A stretch of DNA of 64,000 nt from an alpha proteobacterium SCGC AAA028-D10 (lineage in GTDB: Bacteria; Pseudomonadota; Alphaproteobacteria; Pelagibacterales; Pelagibacteraceae): NCBI GenBank assembly GCA_000510845.1, contig AZOF01000001.1, positions 1 to 64,000 on the forward strand, in the 5' to 3' direction. The notes beneath the pieces are model-generated. The model saw only the letters and a list, made by a program, of their open reading frames with translations. It did no database searches and was not told where the DNA came from. A program made the position numbers and the translations under genes. Of this stretch, positions 1-9,780 are shown in pieces; the stretch's first letter is position 1, and each line of letters opens with the position of its first letter.

Positions 1-147
1 TTAGATCATTCTGGAATTAAAGAAACAGTAGTCTTTGTAGGACAAGGAAAGACATTTCAAATGTGGGAACCTCAAAAGTTCTCAAAATTTAGAGAAGAGG
101 CAAGAAAAAAAGCTAAGACATTAAGATCAGATTTAAAATGGTCTTAA
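1..147 (+). CDS. mraZ: MraZ, 3' end only
   Basis: The window opens inside a reading frame of 48 codons that ends in TAA at 145-147. The visible tail contains FVGQGKTFQMWEP followed by a basic helix, which matches the end of the second AbrB-like half of MraZ, the DNA-binding regulator at the head of division and cell-wall clusters. Its place directly before ftsZ and rsmH supports the call. The start and most of the protein lie outside the window, so length and integrity cannot be judged. Confidence 0.75.
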   Translation, partial: LDHSGIKETVVFVGQGKTFQMWEPQKFSKFREEARKKAKTLRSDLKWS

Positions 148-170
148 TGAATATTAATAAATAACAACAA

Positions 171-176
171 AGGGAG
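171..176 (+). promoter_or_regulatory. Ribosome binding site of ftsZ
   Basis: AGGGAG stands six A residues before the ATG at 183. It is one of the few strong Shine-Dalgarno sequences in the window. It fixes the ftsZ start and suggests efficient translation separate from mraZ. Confidence 0.65.
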
Positions 177-182
177 AAAAAA

Positions 183-1643
183 ATGACAATAAAAATAAAC
201 GTACCAGAATTAAGAGAATTAAAACCTAGAATAGTTGTTCTAGGAGTTGGTGGAGCAGGCGGTAATGCTATTAACAACATGATAGATTGTGGAGTTCAGG
301 GTGTTGAATTTGTTGCAGCAAATACTGATGCGCAAGCTTTAAAGCATAATAAAGCTTCATGCAAAATGCAACTTGGCACAAATTTAACTAGAGGACTTGG
401 AGCTGGAGCAAAATCTGATATCGGACAAGCAGCAGCAGAAGAATCTTTAAATGAATTAATAAATCTTTTGCAAGGTGCTAACATGGTTTTCATTACTGCT
501 GGAATGGGTGGTGGAACAGGAACAGGCGCTGCACCTGTAATTGCCCGAGCAGCTAAAGATTTAAATTTATTAACAGTGGCTGTGGTAACAAAGCCTTTTA
601 TTTTTGAAGGTCCTGGTAGATTAAAAGCTGCTGAAAGAGGTTTAGAGGAATTAAAAAAATATGTTGATACTAGCATTATAATTCCAAATCAAAATTTATT
701 TAAAGTTGCTAATGAGAAAACTACTTTTCCTCAAGCATTTAAAATGGCCGATAATGTTTTAATGCAAGGCGTTAGAGGAATAACAGATTTAATTGTTAAG
801 CCAGGTCTTATCAATCTAGATTTTGCTGATATCGAAACAGTAATGAAAGGTATGGGCAAAGCTATGATGGGAACTGGAGAAGCAGAAGGAGATAAGAGAG
901 CAATAATGTCTGCGGAAGCAGCTTTAGCCAATCCTTTAATTGACGAGTATTCATTAAAAGGAGCAAGAGGTCTTCTTATTAATATTACCGGTGGTAATGA
1001 CATCACTTTATTCGAAGTAGATGAAGCCGCTAACAAAATAAGAGCAGAGGTTGATCCTTCAGCTGAAATTTTGGTAGGCTCTACTTTCGAAGATGCTTTA
1101 GATGGGAAAATGAGAGTATCAATTGTTGCAACTGGTCTAGGCGGAGAAGCTACCATTAATAATAATAAGCCAGTTGTTAGTATGATGAGACATATTAATA
1201 ATAGAAACAGTGGATACAGCACCGTTTACAACAAACCACAACAATCCTTTGTTCCAAATTATGTAACTCAATCAGCTCCCCAAGCAATGACTAATGGGGC
1301 AACAGCTCTTGATATGTACAAGGAAACTTCACATGTCGCTGAAATAAATAATCAAGCATTGAATCATATGCATGTTCAAGAGGAGGCGGTGAGCTCTAAC
1401 GTTGCTCAAGAACAGAATATTTCTTCTCAGAATTTAAGCGCATTAAATGAAAAAGAAAATACGCAAATAGTTGAAGAGGTAACATCTTTTCCAAAACTAT
1501 TTTCTGAAGATGAAAATTTAAAAAATATTTCTGATGAGAAAGAAGGTTCTTCTCAATTCTTTAAAGATTTGGGACATGATCTTACAGACGCAGAAAAAGC
1601 AGATTTAGAAATTCCTGCCTTTTTAAGACGTCAAACTAATTAG
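183..1643 (+). CDS. ftsZ: Cell division protein FtsZ
   Basis: FtsZ is the tubulin-like GTPase that forms the cytoplasmic Z ring at mid-cell. The protein has the N-terminal glycine-rich nucleotide loop GVGGAGGN (residues 21-28), the tubulin signature GGGTGTG (109-115), the T7 loop NLDFAD, a poorly conserved linker from about 320 to 470, and the C-terminal peptide IPAFLRRQ that binds FtsA and other partners. The 486-residue length suits alphaproteobacterial FtsZ with its long linker. The gene sits 35 bases after mraZ and 26 before rsmH, not after ftsA as is usual. It is the only ftsZ in the window; whether a second copy exists elsewhere is unknown. Confidence 0.97.
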   Translation: MTIKINVPELRELKPRIVVLGVGGAGGNAINNMIDCGVQGVEFVAANTDAQALKHNKASCKMQLGTNLTRGLGAGAKSDIGQAAAEESLNELINLLQGANMVFITAGMGGGTGTGAAPVIARAAKDLNLLTVAVVTKPFIFEGPGRLKAAERGLEELKKYVDTSIIIPNQNLFKVANEKTTFPQAFKMADNVLMQGVRGITDLIVKPGLINLDFADIETVMKGMGKAMMGTGEAEGDKRAIMSAEAALANPLIDEYSLKGARGLLINITGGNDITLFEVDEAANKIRAEVDPSAEILVGSTFEDALDGKMRVSIVATGLGGEATINNNKPVVSMMRHINNRNSGYSTVYNKPQQSFVPNYVTQSAPQAMTNGATALDMYKETSHVAEINNQALNHMHVQEEAVSSNVAQEQNISSQNLSALNEKENTQIVEEVTSFPKLFSEDENLKNISDEKEGSSQFFKDLGHDLTDAEKADLEIPAFLRRQTN

Positions 1644-1669
1644 AGAATAATTAAAGATAAAATTTTCCC

Positions 1670-2692
1670 ATGTCACTGGAATTTAAACACATTCCAGTGA
1701 TGTCGGAAGACATTGATAAGATATTAACGCCTTATAAATCTGGCGTTTACATTGACTGCACTTTTGGCGGAGGAAGCATTACTAGAGAGATATTATCTAA
1801 AAAAAATACAAAAGTAATTTCTATCGACCGAGATAATTTTGTAGAAACATTTTCAAAAGAAATAGGCAAAGAATATAATAATAGGTTCGAATTTATTATT
1901 GATAGGTTCAGTAATTTAGAAAATATTTTAAAAGAAAGAAATTTACAAAAAGTTCCTGTTGCAATAATTTTTGATCTTGGGCTTTCTTCCTTTCAAATTG
2001 ATAATCCCGAAAGAGGTTTTTCTTATCGACAAGATGGGTTGTTAAAAATGACTATGGGAAAAAATAATGTTACAGCGCATGATATTGTTAACAAACTTGA
2101 TTTAAAAGACTTGAGAAATATTTTTAATTTATTTGGAGAGGATAAAGATTCAGGATTAATTGCAAAACTAATTGTCCAAAAAAGACAAGACAAAGAAATA
2201 AACTCAACAAAAGAATTAGCAGAGATTATTTTAAGAGCTAAAAGATATAAAAATAGTAAATACAATAAAGTAGATTCCTGTGCAAAAATTTTTCAAGCAA
2301 TCAGAATGATTGTAAATCAGGAATTAACAGAACTTTATGAAGGCTTAATTTCTGCTATAAATAATTTATCTATAGACGGAAAAATAGTTGTTATTACTTT
2401 CCACTCTTTAGAGGATAAAATTGTCAAAAAAGTATTTGATTTTTTTTCAAATAAAAAAAAAGGAACCTCACGCTATTTGCCACAAAATAATGAAAATGAA
2501 AATTTTAATATATTAAAGATTAAAGATAGAAAGCCGATTATTGCCTCTGAGAAGGAAATAAAAAATAATAATAGAGCAAGATCTGCAAAATTAAGATGCG
2601 CAACTAAAGTTCAAGATCATTCTTTTAAATTTAAAAGATCCTATCTAAATCTTGAAAAATATTTTCAATTAGAAGAGGTCATGCATGCGTAA
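1670..2692 (+). CDS. rsmH: 16S rRNA (cytosine-1402-N4)-methyltransferase RsmH (MraW)
   Basis: RsmH methylates N4 of C1402 in 16S rRNA using S-adenosylmethionine. The SAM-binding motif I appears as IDCTFGGGS near residue 28, and FDLGLSSFQID near residue 104 is a family signature. The motif VVITFHSLEDKIVK lies near residue 240. At 340 residues it is close to the usual 300-320, with an extended tail. It heads the classic rsmH-ftsL-ftsI run and overlaps ftsL by 8 bases, which suggests coupled translation. Confidence 0.96.
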   Translation: MSLEFKHIPVMSEDIDKILTPYKSGVYIDCTFGGGSITREILSKKNTKVISIDRDNFVETFSKEIGKEYNNRFEFIIDRFSNLENILKERNLQKVPVAIIFDLGLSSFQIDNPERGFSYRQDGLLKMTMGKNNVTAHDIVNKLDLKDLRNIFNLFGEDKDSGLIAKLIVQKRQDKEINSTKELAEIILRAKRYKNSKYNKVDSCAKIFQAIRMIVNQELTELYEGLISAINNLSIDGKIVVITFHSLEDKIVKKVFDFFSNKKKGTSRYLPQNNENENFNILKIKDRKPIIASEKEIKNNNRARSAKLRCATKVQDHSFKFKRSYLNLEKYFQLEEVMHA

Positions 2693-2954
2693 AAAGATAT
2701 CAATTGTTTTATTTATCATTATTTTTGGAACAATATGTGTGTCTTATATTAAGAACAAAACTCGTGATCTTGAAAAAGAAATACTAAAATTAAAGCAAGA
2801 ACAGACAGATTTAGTTGAAAAGTTAAAGAATGAAAAGTTAGAAAATAATTATCTTTCTGCTCCAGAAAGAGTAAAAAAATTAGCAAAAATTCACTTATCG
2901 CAAGATTATATTGAAATGGATAAAACTAATTTCAAATATTTAAATGAAAAATAA
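2685..2954 (+). CDS. ftsL: Cell division protein FtsL-like
   Basis: This is a small bitopic protein of 89 residues. A short basic N-terminus is followed by a membrane segment (about 5-21) and then a lysine- and glutamate-rich coiled coil with regular leucines (about 28-60). FtsL works with FtsQ and FtsB in the divisome and activates FtsWI. Sequence similarity is weak in this family. The call rests on topology, length and position between rsmH and ftsI, overlapping both by a few bases. Confidence 0.85.
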   Translation: MRKKISIVLFIIIFGTICVSYIKNKTRDLEKEILKLKQEQTDLVEKLKNEKLENNYLSAPERVKKLAKIHLSQDYIEMDKTNFKYLNEK

Positions 2955-4650
2955 ATTTGATAATAATAAACAAAGAAGTTTTTATTTTCAGAATTTCATT
3001 AATGAAGATAATAAAAATAACATAAATAGTAGTTATTCACTATTCAATTCTAGAGCAAATTTTATATTTAAATTTTTTTTCTTTGTATTTTTAATAATTT
3101 TATTAAAACTTTTATATCTTGGCATTAATAGAAGTAATGAGATTAATTTTGACGATTTTATTACCGATAAAGATTACAATGAAAGAAGAGATATCATTGA
3201 TAGGTCTAGCTTATTAATAGCAAAAAATATTGATATTTATGATCTTGTTTTAAAAGTCGATAAGACAAATAATTTACCTCAACTTTTAATTAAATTAAAA
3301 ACACAATTTCCAGGATTAAATATAAACGATATTCAAAAAGAAAGTGTAGATAAAAAAAGATTAGTCCTTAAAAAAAAACTTGATCATATTGAATATAAAA
3401 AAGCGATTATGTTAGGGGAGCCTGCAATAGAATTAAGCAGAAGACAGGTTAGAATTTATCCTCAGAGAAATTTATTTAGTCATATACTGGGTCAAACAGA
3501 TGAAGATAACAAGGGAATCTCTGGAGTTGAAAGCCATTTTAACAATCAGATTTTAAATACAAAATTTTCTGACACTTCTTTTCAAATTACACTAGATACA
3601 GTTATACAATCGCAAGTGAGAGAGACTTTAGAAAAAGCTATTGCTGATTACTCAGCAAGAGGAGCTGCATCACTTCTCATGAACGTTAATTCTGGAGAAA
3701 TAATATCATTAGTCTCTTTGCCAGATTTCGACATTAATAGACGTACATTAGTAAATGATGAGAAGTTCTTAAATAAGATTACTCTTGGTATTTACGAATT
3801 AGGTTCGGTATTTAAGGCTTTGACAATTGCCAATGCATTAGAGTTAAAACTTATTGATGAGAACACTTTATTTAAAAATCTAGAAAAGCAAATATATAAT
3901 TGTGGCAACTCTCAGCCTATTAATGAACACGATAAAAATTTAAAAAGAGATCTTACTACTACAGAAATTTTGGTAAAATCATCGAATATAGGAACAGTAA
4001 AAATTATAGAAAAAATTGGGATTGAGAACCATAAAAATTTTTTAACTAAATTAGGAATATTTGATAAAACATCCGTTGAACTTCCAGAAAAAGGAAAATC
4101 TTTACCCATGAAATGGGATAATTGTACTTTGGCAACAGCCTCTTATGGTCATGGAATTAGCACAACACCAATTCAATTAGCATCAGCTTACGCATCTTTA
4201 GTAAATGGAGGATATAAAATTTATCCAACTCTAGTAAAACAAAATCAGAATATAAAAAAAGAGAGAATTATTAGCGAAGAAACAAGTAAAAAAATGGTTA
4301 AAATGCTTAGAAAAGTAGTCGACAAAAATGATCCTATGCAAGGTACGGCAAGAGCAGCTGATATTAATGGTTATTCAGTTATAGGAAAAACAGGGACTGC
4401 AGTTAAAGTTTCTAAAACATCTAAAGGATATTCCAAAGATGTTATGACTGTTTTTGTTTCAGCATATCCTGAGGAAAAACCAGAGTATTTATTATTAGTT
4501 ATGATTGATGAGCCAAAAGCCATTCCTAGTAAGGGTTATTTTAAATCAGATTCAGGGTGGAATGCTGTTCCTACAGCGGGAACTATTATAAAAAGAATTG
4601 GACCTATTTTAGTTTCAAAAAATTATAATATTGCACTTAATGTTAAGTAA
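2944..4650 (+). CDS. ftsI: Peptidoglycan transpeptidase FtsI (PBP3)
   Basis: FtsI is the septal penicillin-binding protein that cross-links peptidoglycan during division. One membrane segment (about 40-60) anchors a periplasmic dimerisation domain and a transpeptidase domain. All three active-site motifs are present: SVFK with nucleophile Ser288 and Lys291, SSN at 346-348, and KTG at 482-484. The length of 568 residues is typical. It overlaps ftsL by 11 bases and murE by 20 bases. Confidence 0.96.
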   Translation: MKNKFDNNKQRSFYFQNFINEDNKNNINSSYSLFNSRANFIFKFFFFVFLIILLKLLYLGINRSNEINFDDFITDKDYNERRDIIDRSSLLIAKNIDIYDLVLKVDKTNNLPQLLIKLKTQFPGLNINDIQKESVDKKRLVLKKKLDHIEYKKAIMLGEPAIELSRRQVRIYPQRNLFSHILGQTDEDNKGISGVESHFNNQILNTKFSDTSFQITLDTVIQSQVRETLEKAIADYSARGAASLLMNVNSGEIISLVSLPDFDINRRTLVNDEKFLNKITLGIYELGSVFKALTIANALELKLIDENTLFKNLEKQIYNCGNSQPINEHDKNLKRDLTTTEILVKSSNIGTVKIIEKIGIENHKNFLTKLGIFDKTSVELPEKGKSLPMKWDNCTLATASYGHGISTTPIQLASAYASLVNGGYKIYPTLVKQNQNIKKERIISEETSKKMVKMLRKVVDKNDPMQGTARAADINGYSVIGKTGTAVKVSKTSKGYSKDVMTVFVSAYPEEKPEYLLLVMIDEPKAIPSKGYFKSDSGWNAVPTAGTIIKRIGPILVSKNYNIALNVK

Positions 4651-6040
4651 AAAAATTAAACATTTAAAATATCAAAATAGAAACTTTTCTATCAATTCAA
4701 AAAAAGTAAACAAAAACGACATTTTTTTTGCAATAGAAGGTTCAAAACAGTCTGGAAGTTTATATTCATCAGAAGCCTTATCAAAGGGCGCTTACAAAGT
4801 CATTACAAGTAAAAATATAAGAAACAAAAATTATTTAATAGTAAAAAACGTTAAAAAATTTTTAGTAGAAGCCTGTTCTGCAAAATATAAAGAAAAACCG
4901 AAGAATATAATTGCAGTTACAGGAACAAATGGCAAATCGTCAGTAGCTAATTTTTATTTTCAGATTTTAAAAAATCTTAAAATAAATTCAGCAGCGATTG
5001 GTACGCTTGGTATTTTTTATAAAAATAAAGTTAAAAGAACAAATCTTACAACTCCAGATATTATTACAATTCATAAAGAATTAAATTTTTTTAAAAAGAA
5101 GAAAATTGATAACGTATGTTTAGAGGCTTCTAGTCATGGACTTCATCAAAATAGATTAGATGGCATTAATTTTACAGCAGGAATTTTTACAAATTTTACA
5201 CAAGATCATTTAGACTATCATAAAAATTTAAAAAACTATTTACGAGCTAAGCTTTATCTTTTTAGTTCTCTGTTAAAAAAAAATTCCTTCGCTATCCTTG
5301 ACACAGATATCCCTGAATTTTCTATAATAAATAAAATTTGTAAGAAAAGAAAAATAAAAATTCTATCTTTTGGATCTAGAGGAAATGCTATTAAATTAAT
5401 TTCTCATTATTATTTTGGAAAGAAACAAATAATAAAAATAAATTTTTTAAATAAAATATATAATATTATAGTAGATCTGATAGGAGACTTTCAAATTAAA
5501 AATTTATTTGCTTCAATGTTAGCGTCTTATTTATCTGTGAAAAATTCAGATAAAATTGTTAAAACTTTATCAAAAATAAAATCTGCGGATGGTCGAATGC
5601 AGTCTGTGGGCATTAAAGGGAAATCGGCTGTAGTAGTAGATTATGCTCATACTCCAGATGCTTTAAAAAAGAGTCTTCAAACATTAGCAAAGCAGTTTAA
5701 TAAAAAAGTAGACGTTGTATTTGGGTGTGGTGGCGATCGTGATAAGGGAAAAAGATATAAAATGGGCAAAATAGCAAATCAATTCGCATCTAAAATATAT
5801 TTAACAAATGATAATCCTCGATATGAAAGTCCCAATTCTATTATCAAACAAATTAAAAAAGGGTGCTCAAGATCGAAGATTATATTAGATAGAGAAATTG
5901 CAATTAAAACTGCCATTAATAATCTAAATGCCGATAGTATTTTATTGATTGCGGGAAAAGGACATGAAAATTATCAGATTATAAATAACCAAAAGAAATA
6001 TTTTTCTGATCAGAAAGTATCTAAATTTTTTTTAAAATAA
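4631..6040 (+). CDS. murE: UDP-N-acetylmuramoyl-tripeptide synthetase MurE
   Basis: MurE adds the third stem-peptide residue to UDP-MurNAc-dipeptide in the cytoplasm. The ATP loop GTNGKSS lies near residue 98, and the sequence TNDNPRYESP contains the DNPR motif (394-397) that marks enzymes specific for meso-diaminopimelate. The peptidoglycan is therefore probably of the DAP type. An in-frame ATG three codons later (4640) is an alternative start; either choice overlaps the ftsI stop. The protein is very rich in Lys, Asn and Ile, like its neighbours. Confidence 0.96.
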   Translation: MHLMLSKKIKHLKYQNRNFSINSKKVNKNDIFFAIEGSKQSGSLYSSEALSKGAYKVITSKNIRNKNYLIVKNVKKFLVEACSAKYKEKPKNIIAVTGTNGKSSVANFYFQILKNLKINSAAIGTLGIFYKNKVKRTNLTTPDIITIHKELNFFKKKKIDNVCLEASSHGLHQNRLDGINFTAGIFTNFTQDHLDYHKNLKNYLRAKLYLFSSLLKKNSFAILDTDIPEFSIINKICKKRKIKILSFGSRGNAIKLISHYYFGKKQIIKINFLNKIYNIIVDLIGDFQIKNLFASMLASYLSVKNSDKIVKTLSKIKSADGRMQSVGIKGKSAVVVDYAHTPDALKKSLQTLAKQFNKKVDVVFGCGGDRDKGKRYKMGKIANQFASKIYLTNDNPRYESPNSIIKQIKKGCSRSKIILDREIAIKTAINNLNADSILLIAGKGHENYQIINNQKKYFSDQKVSKFFLK

Positions 6041-6041
6041 A

Positions 6042-7388
6042 ATGAGAACGAAACTTTATTTAGGCGAAGAACTTAATGCGGTTTTTAATTCTAATATAAA
6101 TAATAGGTTATTTTTTAATAAAGTTTCAATAGATAGTAGAGAAGTCAAAAATCGAGCAATTTTTTTTGCAATCAAAGGAAATAATGATGACGGTCATCGA
6201 TATGTTAAAAAAGTAATAACAAATAAAAATAATTTAGCGGTCATAAGTAAAAATTTTAAAAACAAAAGATTAATAAGAACAAAAAACACTTTAGAAGGTT
6301 TAAGAAATTTAGCATCCTATGCGCGACAGAGAAGTAAAGCTAAGATTTTAGCTATAACTGGTAGCTGTGGAAAAACTTCATTAAAAAATTTATTAAATAG
6401 TTCATTGAGCAGATTTGGAAATACACACTGTTCTCCAAAATCTTTTAATAATCATTTTGGGGCGCCTTACTCTTTAGCAAATTTAAATTCTGATGATAAA
6501 TTTGGTATTTTTGAATTGGGCATGAGTTCAAAAGGTGAAATTGATAATCTTGTTAATTTAGTAAAACCAAATATTGCAATAATAACTAACATTGGTCCTG
6601 CACATTTAGAAAATTTTCAAAACATTTCTGGAATTTGCAAAGCAAAAGCAGAGATTATGAATGGCATTCAACAAGATGGTGTTATTATTTTAAATAGAGA
6701 TGATAAATTTTTTAATTCTTTAAAAAAAATTGCAAATAATAAAAAAATTTCAATATTAACTTTTGGTTTTTCAAAATCGGATATTCAGATTAGAAAAAGT
6801 TCAGCAAAAATATCTTTTAAAATAAATAACAAAATATTTAATTTTAAAATAAAAAATTTCAATAAATCTTATTTGTATAATGTAGCTGCAACATTATGCG
6901 TCCATTATTATTTAAATCATAATATAAAATTTTTAAAAAATAACTTTAGAAATTTTAAAGTTGCAGAAGGAAGGGGAAATGAAAAACATATTAAAATTAA
7001 CAATAAAAAAATTATTTTAATTAATGATAGTTATAACTCCAATCCAATGTCTCTTAATGAGGCCATTCATAATTTTTCATTAAGAAAAAAAAATAAACAT
7101 AGAAAAATTTTAATTGTGGGTGATATGTTAGAACTTGGCAAAAGATCTAAATATTATCATCAACAAGCAGCTAAAATATTAAATAAAACTAATATAGACA
7201 AAGTTTATTGTATTGGTTCGGAAGTTAGGCATACTTATCAAAAGCTAAATCGTAGTAAAAGAGGGATGTTGGTTAAAAATATTAGTTTTCTGAAAGAAAA
7301 TATTTTCAATCTTTTAGAGAATAATGATATTTTATTAGTTAAATCATCAAATAAAATTGGTTTGTTTAATTTTTTTAAGAAATTTTAA
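6042..7388 (+). CDS. murF: UDP-MurNAc-tripeptide--D-Ala-D-Ala ligase MurF
   Basis: MurF attaches the D-Ala-D-Ala dipeptide to complete the UDP-MurNAc-pentapeptide. The ATP loop GSCGKTS is near residue 108, followed by the Mur ligase central motifs NNHFGAP and [10 protein letters not shown], and the C-terminal DSYNSNP and VGDMLELG motifs. The 448-residue length is normal. It starts one base after murE ends and is followed two bases later by mraY, so it is part of one transcript. Confidence 0.95.
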   Translation: MRTKLYLGEELNAVFNSNINNRLFFNKVSIDSREVKNRAIFFAIKGNNDDGHRYVKKVITNKNNLAVISKNFKNKRLIRTKNTLEGLRNLASYARQRSKAKILAITGSCGKTSLKNLLNSSLSRFGNTHCSPKSFNNHFGAPYSLANLNSDDKFGIFELGMSSKGEIDNLVNLVKPNIAIITNIGPAHLENFQNISGICKAKAEIMNGIQQDGVIILNRDDKFFNSLKKIANNKKISILTFGFSKSDIQIRKSSAKISFKINNKIFNFKIKNFNKSYLYNVAATLCVHYYLNHNIKFLKNNFRNFKVAEGRGNEKHIKINNKKIILINDSYNSNPMSLNEAIHNFSLRKKNKHRKILIVGDMLELGKRSKYYHQQAAKILNKTNIDKVYCIGSEVRHTYQKLNRSKRGMLVKNISFLKENIFNLLENNDILLVKSSNKIGLFNFFKKF

Positions 7389-7390
7389 TA

Positions 7391-8479
7391 ATGCTATATT
7401 TTTTTTTTAAATATTTTTCCTCGGAAATTAATGCTTTTAACGTTTTTAAATATATTACCTTTAGAACTGGATTATCAGTTGCTACTTCTTTAGCTTTTAT
7501 ACTCTTAGTTGGAAAGAGCTTAATTACTAAGTTAAAATCATTTCAAAAACATGGCCAACCCATTCGAAATGACGGTCCTTTATCTCATATTATAAAAAAA
7601 TCAGGAACTCCTACTATGGGAGGCTTAATAATTATTTTAAGTATTTTATTTTCAACTTTGTTATGGGCTGATCTTACAAATAAATATGTTTTAATATTAA
7701 TTTTTTGTTTATTAAGTTTTGGAATAATAGGTTTTATTGATGACTATATAAAAGTTGTAAAAAATAATTCTAAAGGAATTAGCGCAAAATTAAAATTATT
7801 TTTACAAATTTTAAGCGGTACAATTGTTATATATTTTATAATTTTGAATACTGAGGCAGAGCTTAATTATAAAGTATATTTTCCATTGTTTAAGAATTTC
7901 GTATTAAATTTTGGAATCTTTTACTTTATATTCGGTTTAGCAGTTATCGTTGGATCATCTAACGCTGTTAATTTAACAGATGGTCTTGATGGACTAGCGA
8001 TTGTTCCAGTTATTTTAGTTGCACTAACTTTTGCATTTATAGCTTATGTCTCGGGTAACATTATTTTTTCAAAATATCTTCAGTTGGCTTATATAAAAAA
8101 TACAGGAGAAATTTGTATTTTTTTAGGGGCAATGATAGGCGCGGGCTTAGGATTTTTATGGTTTAATGCTCCACCAGCTAAAGTTTTTATGGGGGACACT
8201 GGCTCCTTATCTTTGGGCGCAGCACTTGGAGCTATTGGAATTATAACTAAGCATGAAATAGTATTAGCGATAGTTGGAGGTCTTTTTGTCCTGGAGGCTT
8301 TGTCAGTTATCATACAAGTTGCATCTTTTAAATTAACAGGGAAAAGAGTTTTTCAAATGGCACCCTTACATCATCATTTTGAAAAAAAAGGTTGGAGCGA
8401 GTCTACAGTTGTAGTTCGATTTTGGATTATAGCTATAGTTTTTGCTTTAGTAGGTCTTGCATCTCTTAAGTTAAGATAA
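7391..8479 (+). CDS. mraY: Phospho-N-acetylmuramoyl-pentapeptide transferase MraY
   Basis: MraY makes lipid I by transferring phospho-MurNAc-pentapeptide to undecaprenyl phosphate at the inner membrane. About ten hydrophobic segments are visible. Conserved motifs include GTPTMGG near residue 73, the aspartates in [34 protein letters not shown] and the histidine box [12 protein letters not shown]. The length of 362 residues is standard. The last base of its stop codon is the first base of the murD ATG. Confidence 0.97.
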   Translation: MLYFFFKYFSSEINAFNVFKYITFRTGLSVATSLAFILLVGKSLITKLKSFQKHGQPIRNDGPLSHIIKKSGTPTMGGLIIILSILFSTLLWADLTNKYVLILIFCLLSFGIIGFIDDYIKVVKNNSKGISAKLKLFLQILSGTIVIYFIILNTEAELNYKVYFPLFKNFVLNFGIFYFIFGLAVIVGSSNAVNLTDGLDGLAIVPVILVALTFAFIAYVSGNIIFSKYLQLAYIKNTGEICIFLGAMIGAGLGFLWFNAPPAKVFMGDTGSLSLGAALGAIGIITKHEIVLAIVGGLFVLEALSVIIQVASFKLTGKRVFQMAPLHHHFEKKGWSESTVVVRFWIIAIVFALVGLASLKLR

Positions 8480-9780
8480 TGCTCTCACTAGAACAGTGTA
8501 TCCAAAAAAAATTTTTAGTTTTTGGACTTGGTATTAGTGGTAATGCAACTTTATCTCAGTTAAAAAAAAATAAAGCAAATATTGAATGCTGGGATGATAG
8601 CAAACAACTAAGGGAAAAATTTAAGAATAGATATCGAGTAAATAAAGATTGGTTTAAGAGTAGTTATGATTTTATAGTTATATCACCAGGAATTAACATC
8701 TATTCACATTCAAAAAAATCTTTTTTTCAAAAAAATAAAAATAAAATTATTACTGACTTAGATTTATTTTGCAGTTCTATTAAAGATCAAAAAGTTATTT
8801 TGGTAACTGGCACCAATGGTAAATCTACCATGTGTAAATTAATTTATGATTTGTTAAAAAATTCAAAAAAGAAAGTCTATATTGGAGGAAATTATGGAAC
8901 CCCTGTACTAAATTTACCATATAAAGAAAAATCCGCAATTTTTGTGCTCGAATTGTCATCTTATCAACTCGACTATTCTTTGCGTTTAACAAGCTCAGTT
9001 TCGATTTTATTGAATATCAGCCCAGATCATATTGAAAGACACAAAAGTTTAAAAAAATATATTTTAGCAAAGCTTAAAATTTTTAAAGGATTAACACAGA
9101 CTGGTAAAGGTTTTTTAGATTTAAGTAGCGATAAGCAATCTAAAATATTTAAAGTTTTAAAATCTGAAAAATACAATCAAACAAATATTCAATTAATTAA
9201 AAAAAATATTCATCATCATATTAAAGATAGTTTAATTAGCGTGGCACTAAAAGGACCTCATTTTAATAACTGTCTTTATATTACATCGCAAATCGCAAAA
9301 TTATTTAACATTTCAAAAAAAGTTCATTTAAAAACAATTAAAGATTTTAGTGGTCTTTCTCATAGACAAGAAATTATCAAAATAAAAAATAATTTAACTT
9401 TTGTAAATGATTCTAAAGCCACAAATTTTGCATCAACCGAAGTTGCTTTAAATAATTATAAAAATATTCACTGGATTGTAGGCGGTATTGCAAAAGAAAA
9501 AGACAAGATAACTATTAAAAAGTTTAAGAGATCAATATTGAAAGCTTATATTATTGGAAAAGATATAAATTTTTTTCAAAAAAAAATTAAAAATACTATT
9601 AAATATAATGCTAGCCACTCACTTAAGAAAGCATTTTTATCAGCTTTAAGCGAGACAAAAAAGAATCCTAATTTAAAACAAGTTATATTATTAAGTCCTT
9701 CAGCCGCATCTTTTGATCAGTATAAAAATTTTGAACATCGAGGCAATACTTTCAAACAATTAGTAAAAAAGTATTCATGA
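8479..9780 (+). CDS. murD: UDP-N-acetylmuramoylalanine--D-glutamate ligase MurD
   Basis: MurD adds D-glutamate to UDP-MurNAc-L-Ala. It has an N-terminal Rossmann-like domain with GLGISG, the ATP loop TGTNGKST near residue 110, ELSSYQLD, and the C-terminal motifs FVNDSKATN and VGGIAKEKD, all typical of MurD. At 433 residues it is of usual length. Its TGA overlaps the ftsW ATG (ATGA), indicating coupled translation. Confidence 0.96.
   Translation: MLSLEQCIQKKFLVFGLGISGNATLSQLKKNKANIECWDDSKQLREKFKNRYRVNKDWFKSSYDFIVISPGINIYSHSKKSFFQKNKNKIITDLDLFCSSIKDQKVILVTGTNGKSTMCKLIYDLLKNSKKKVYIGGNYGTPVLNLPYKEKSAIFVLELSSYQLDYSLRLTSSVSILLNISPDHIERHKSLKKYILAKLKIFKGLTQTGKGFLDLSSDKQSKIFKVLKSEKYNQTNIQLIKKNIHHHIKDSLISVALKGPHFNNCLYITSQIAKLFNISKKVHLKTIKDFSGLSHRQEIIKIKNNLTFVNDSKATNFASTEVALNNYKNIHWIVGGIAKEKDKITIKKFKRSILKAYIIGKDINFFQKKIKNTIKYNASHSLKKAFLSALSETKKNPNLKQVILLSPSAASFDQYKNFEHRGNTFKQLVKKYS

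Noticed and set aside
296-1222. Long minus-strand frames opposite ftsZ
   Set aside because: They are complementary shadows of a strongly conserved gene, with no recognisable motifs or start signals.
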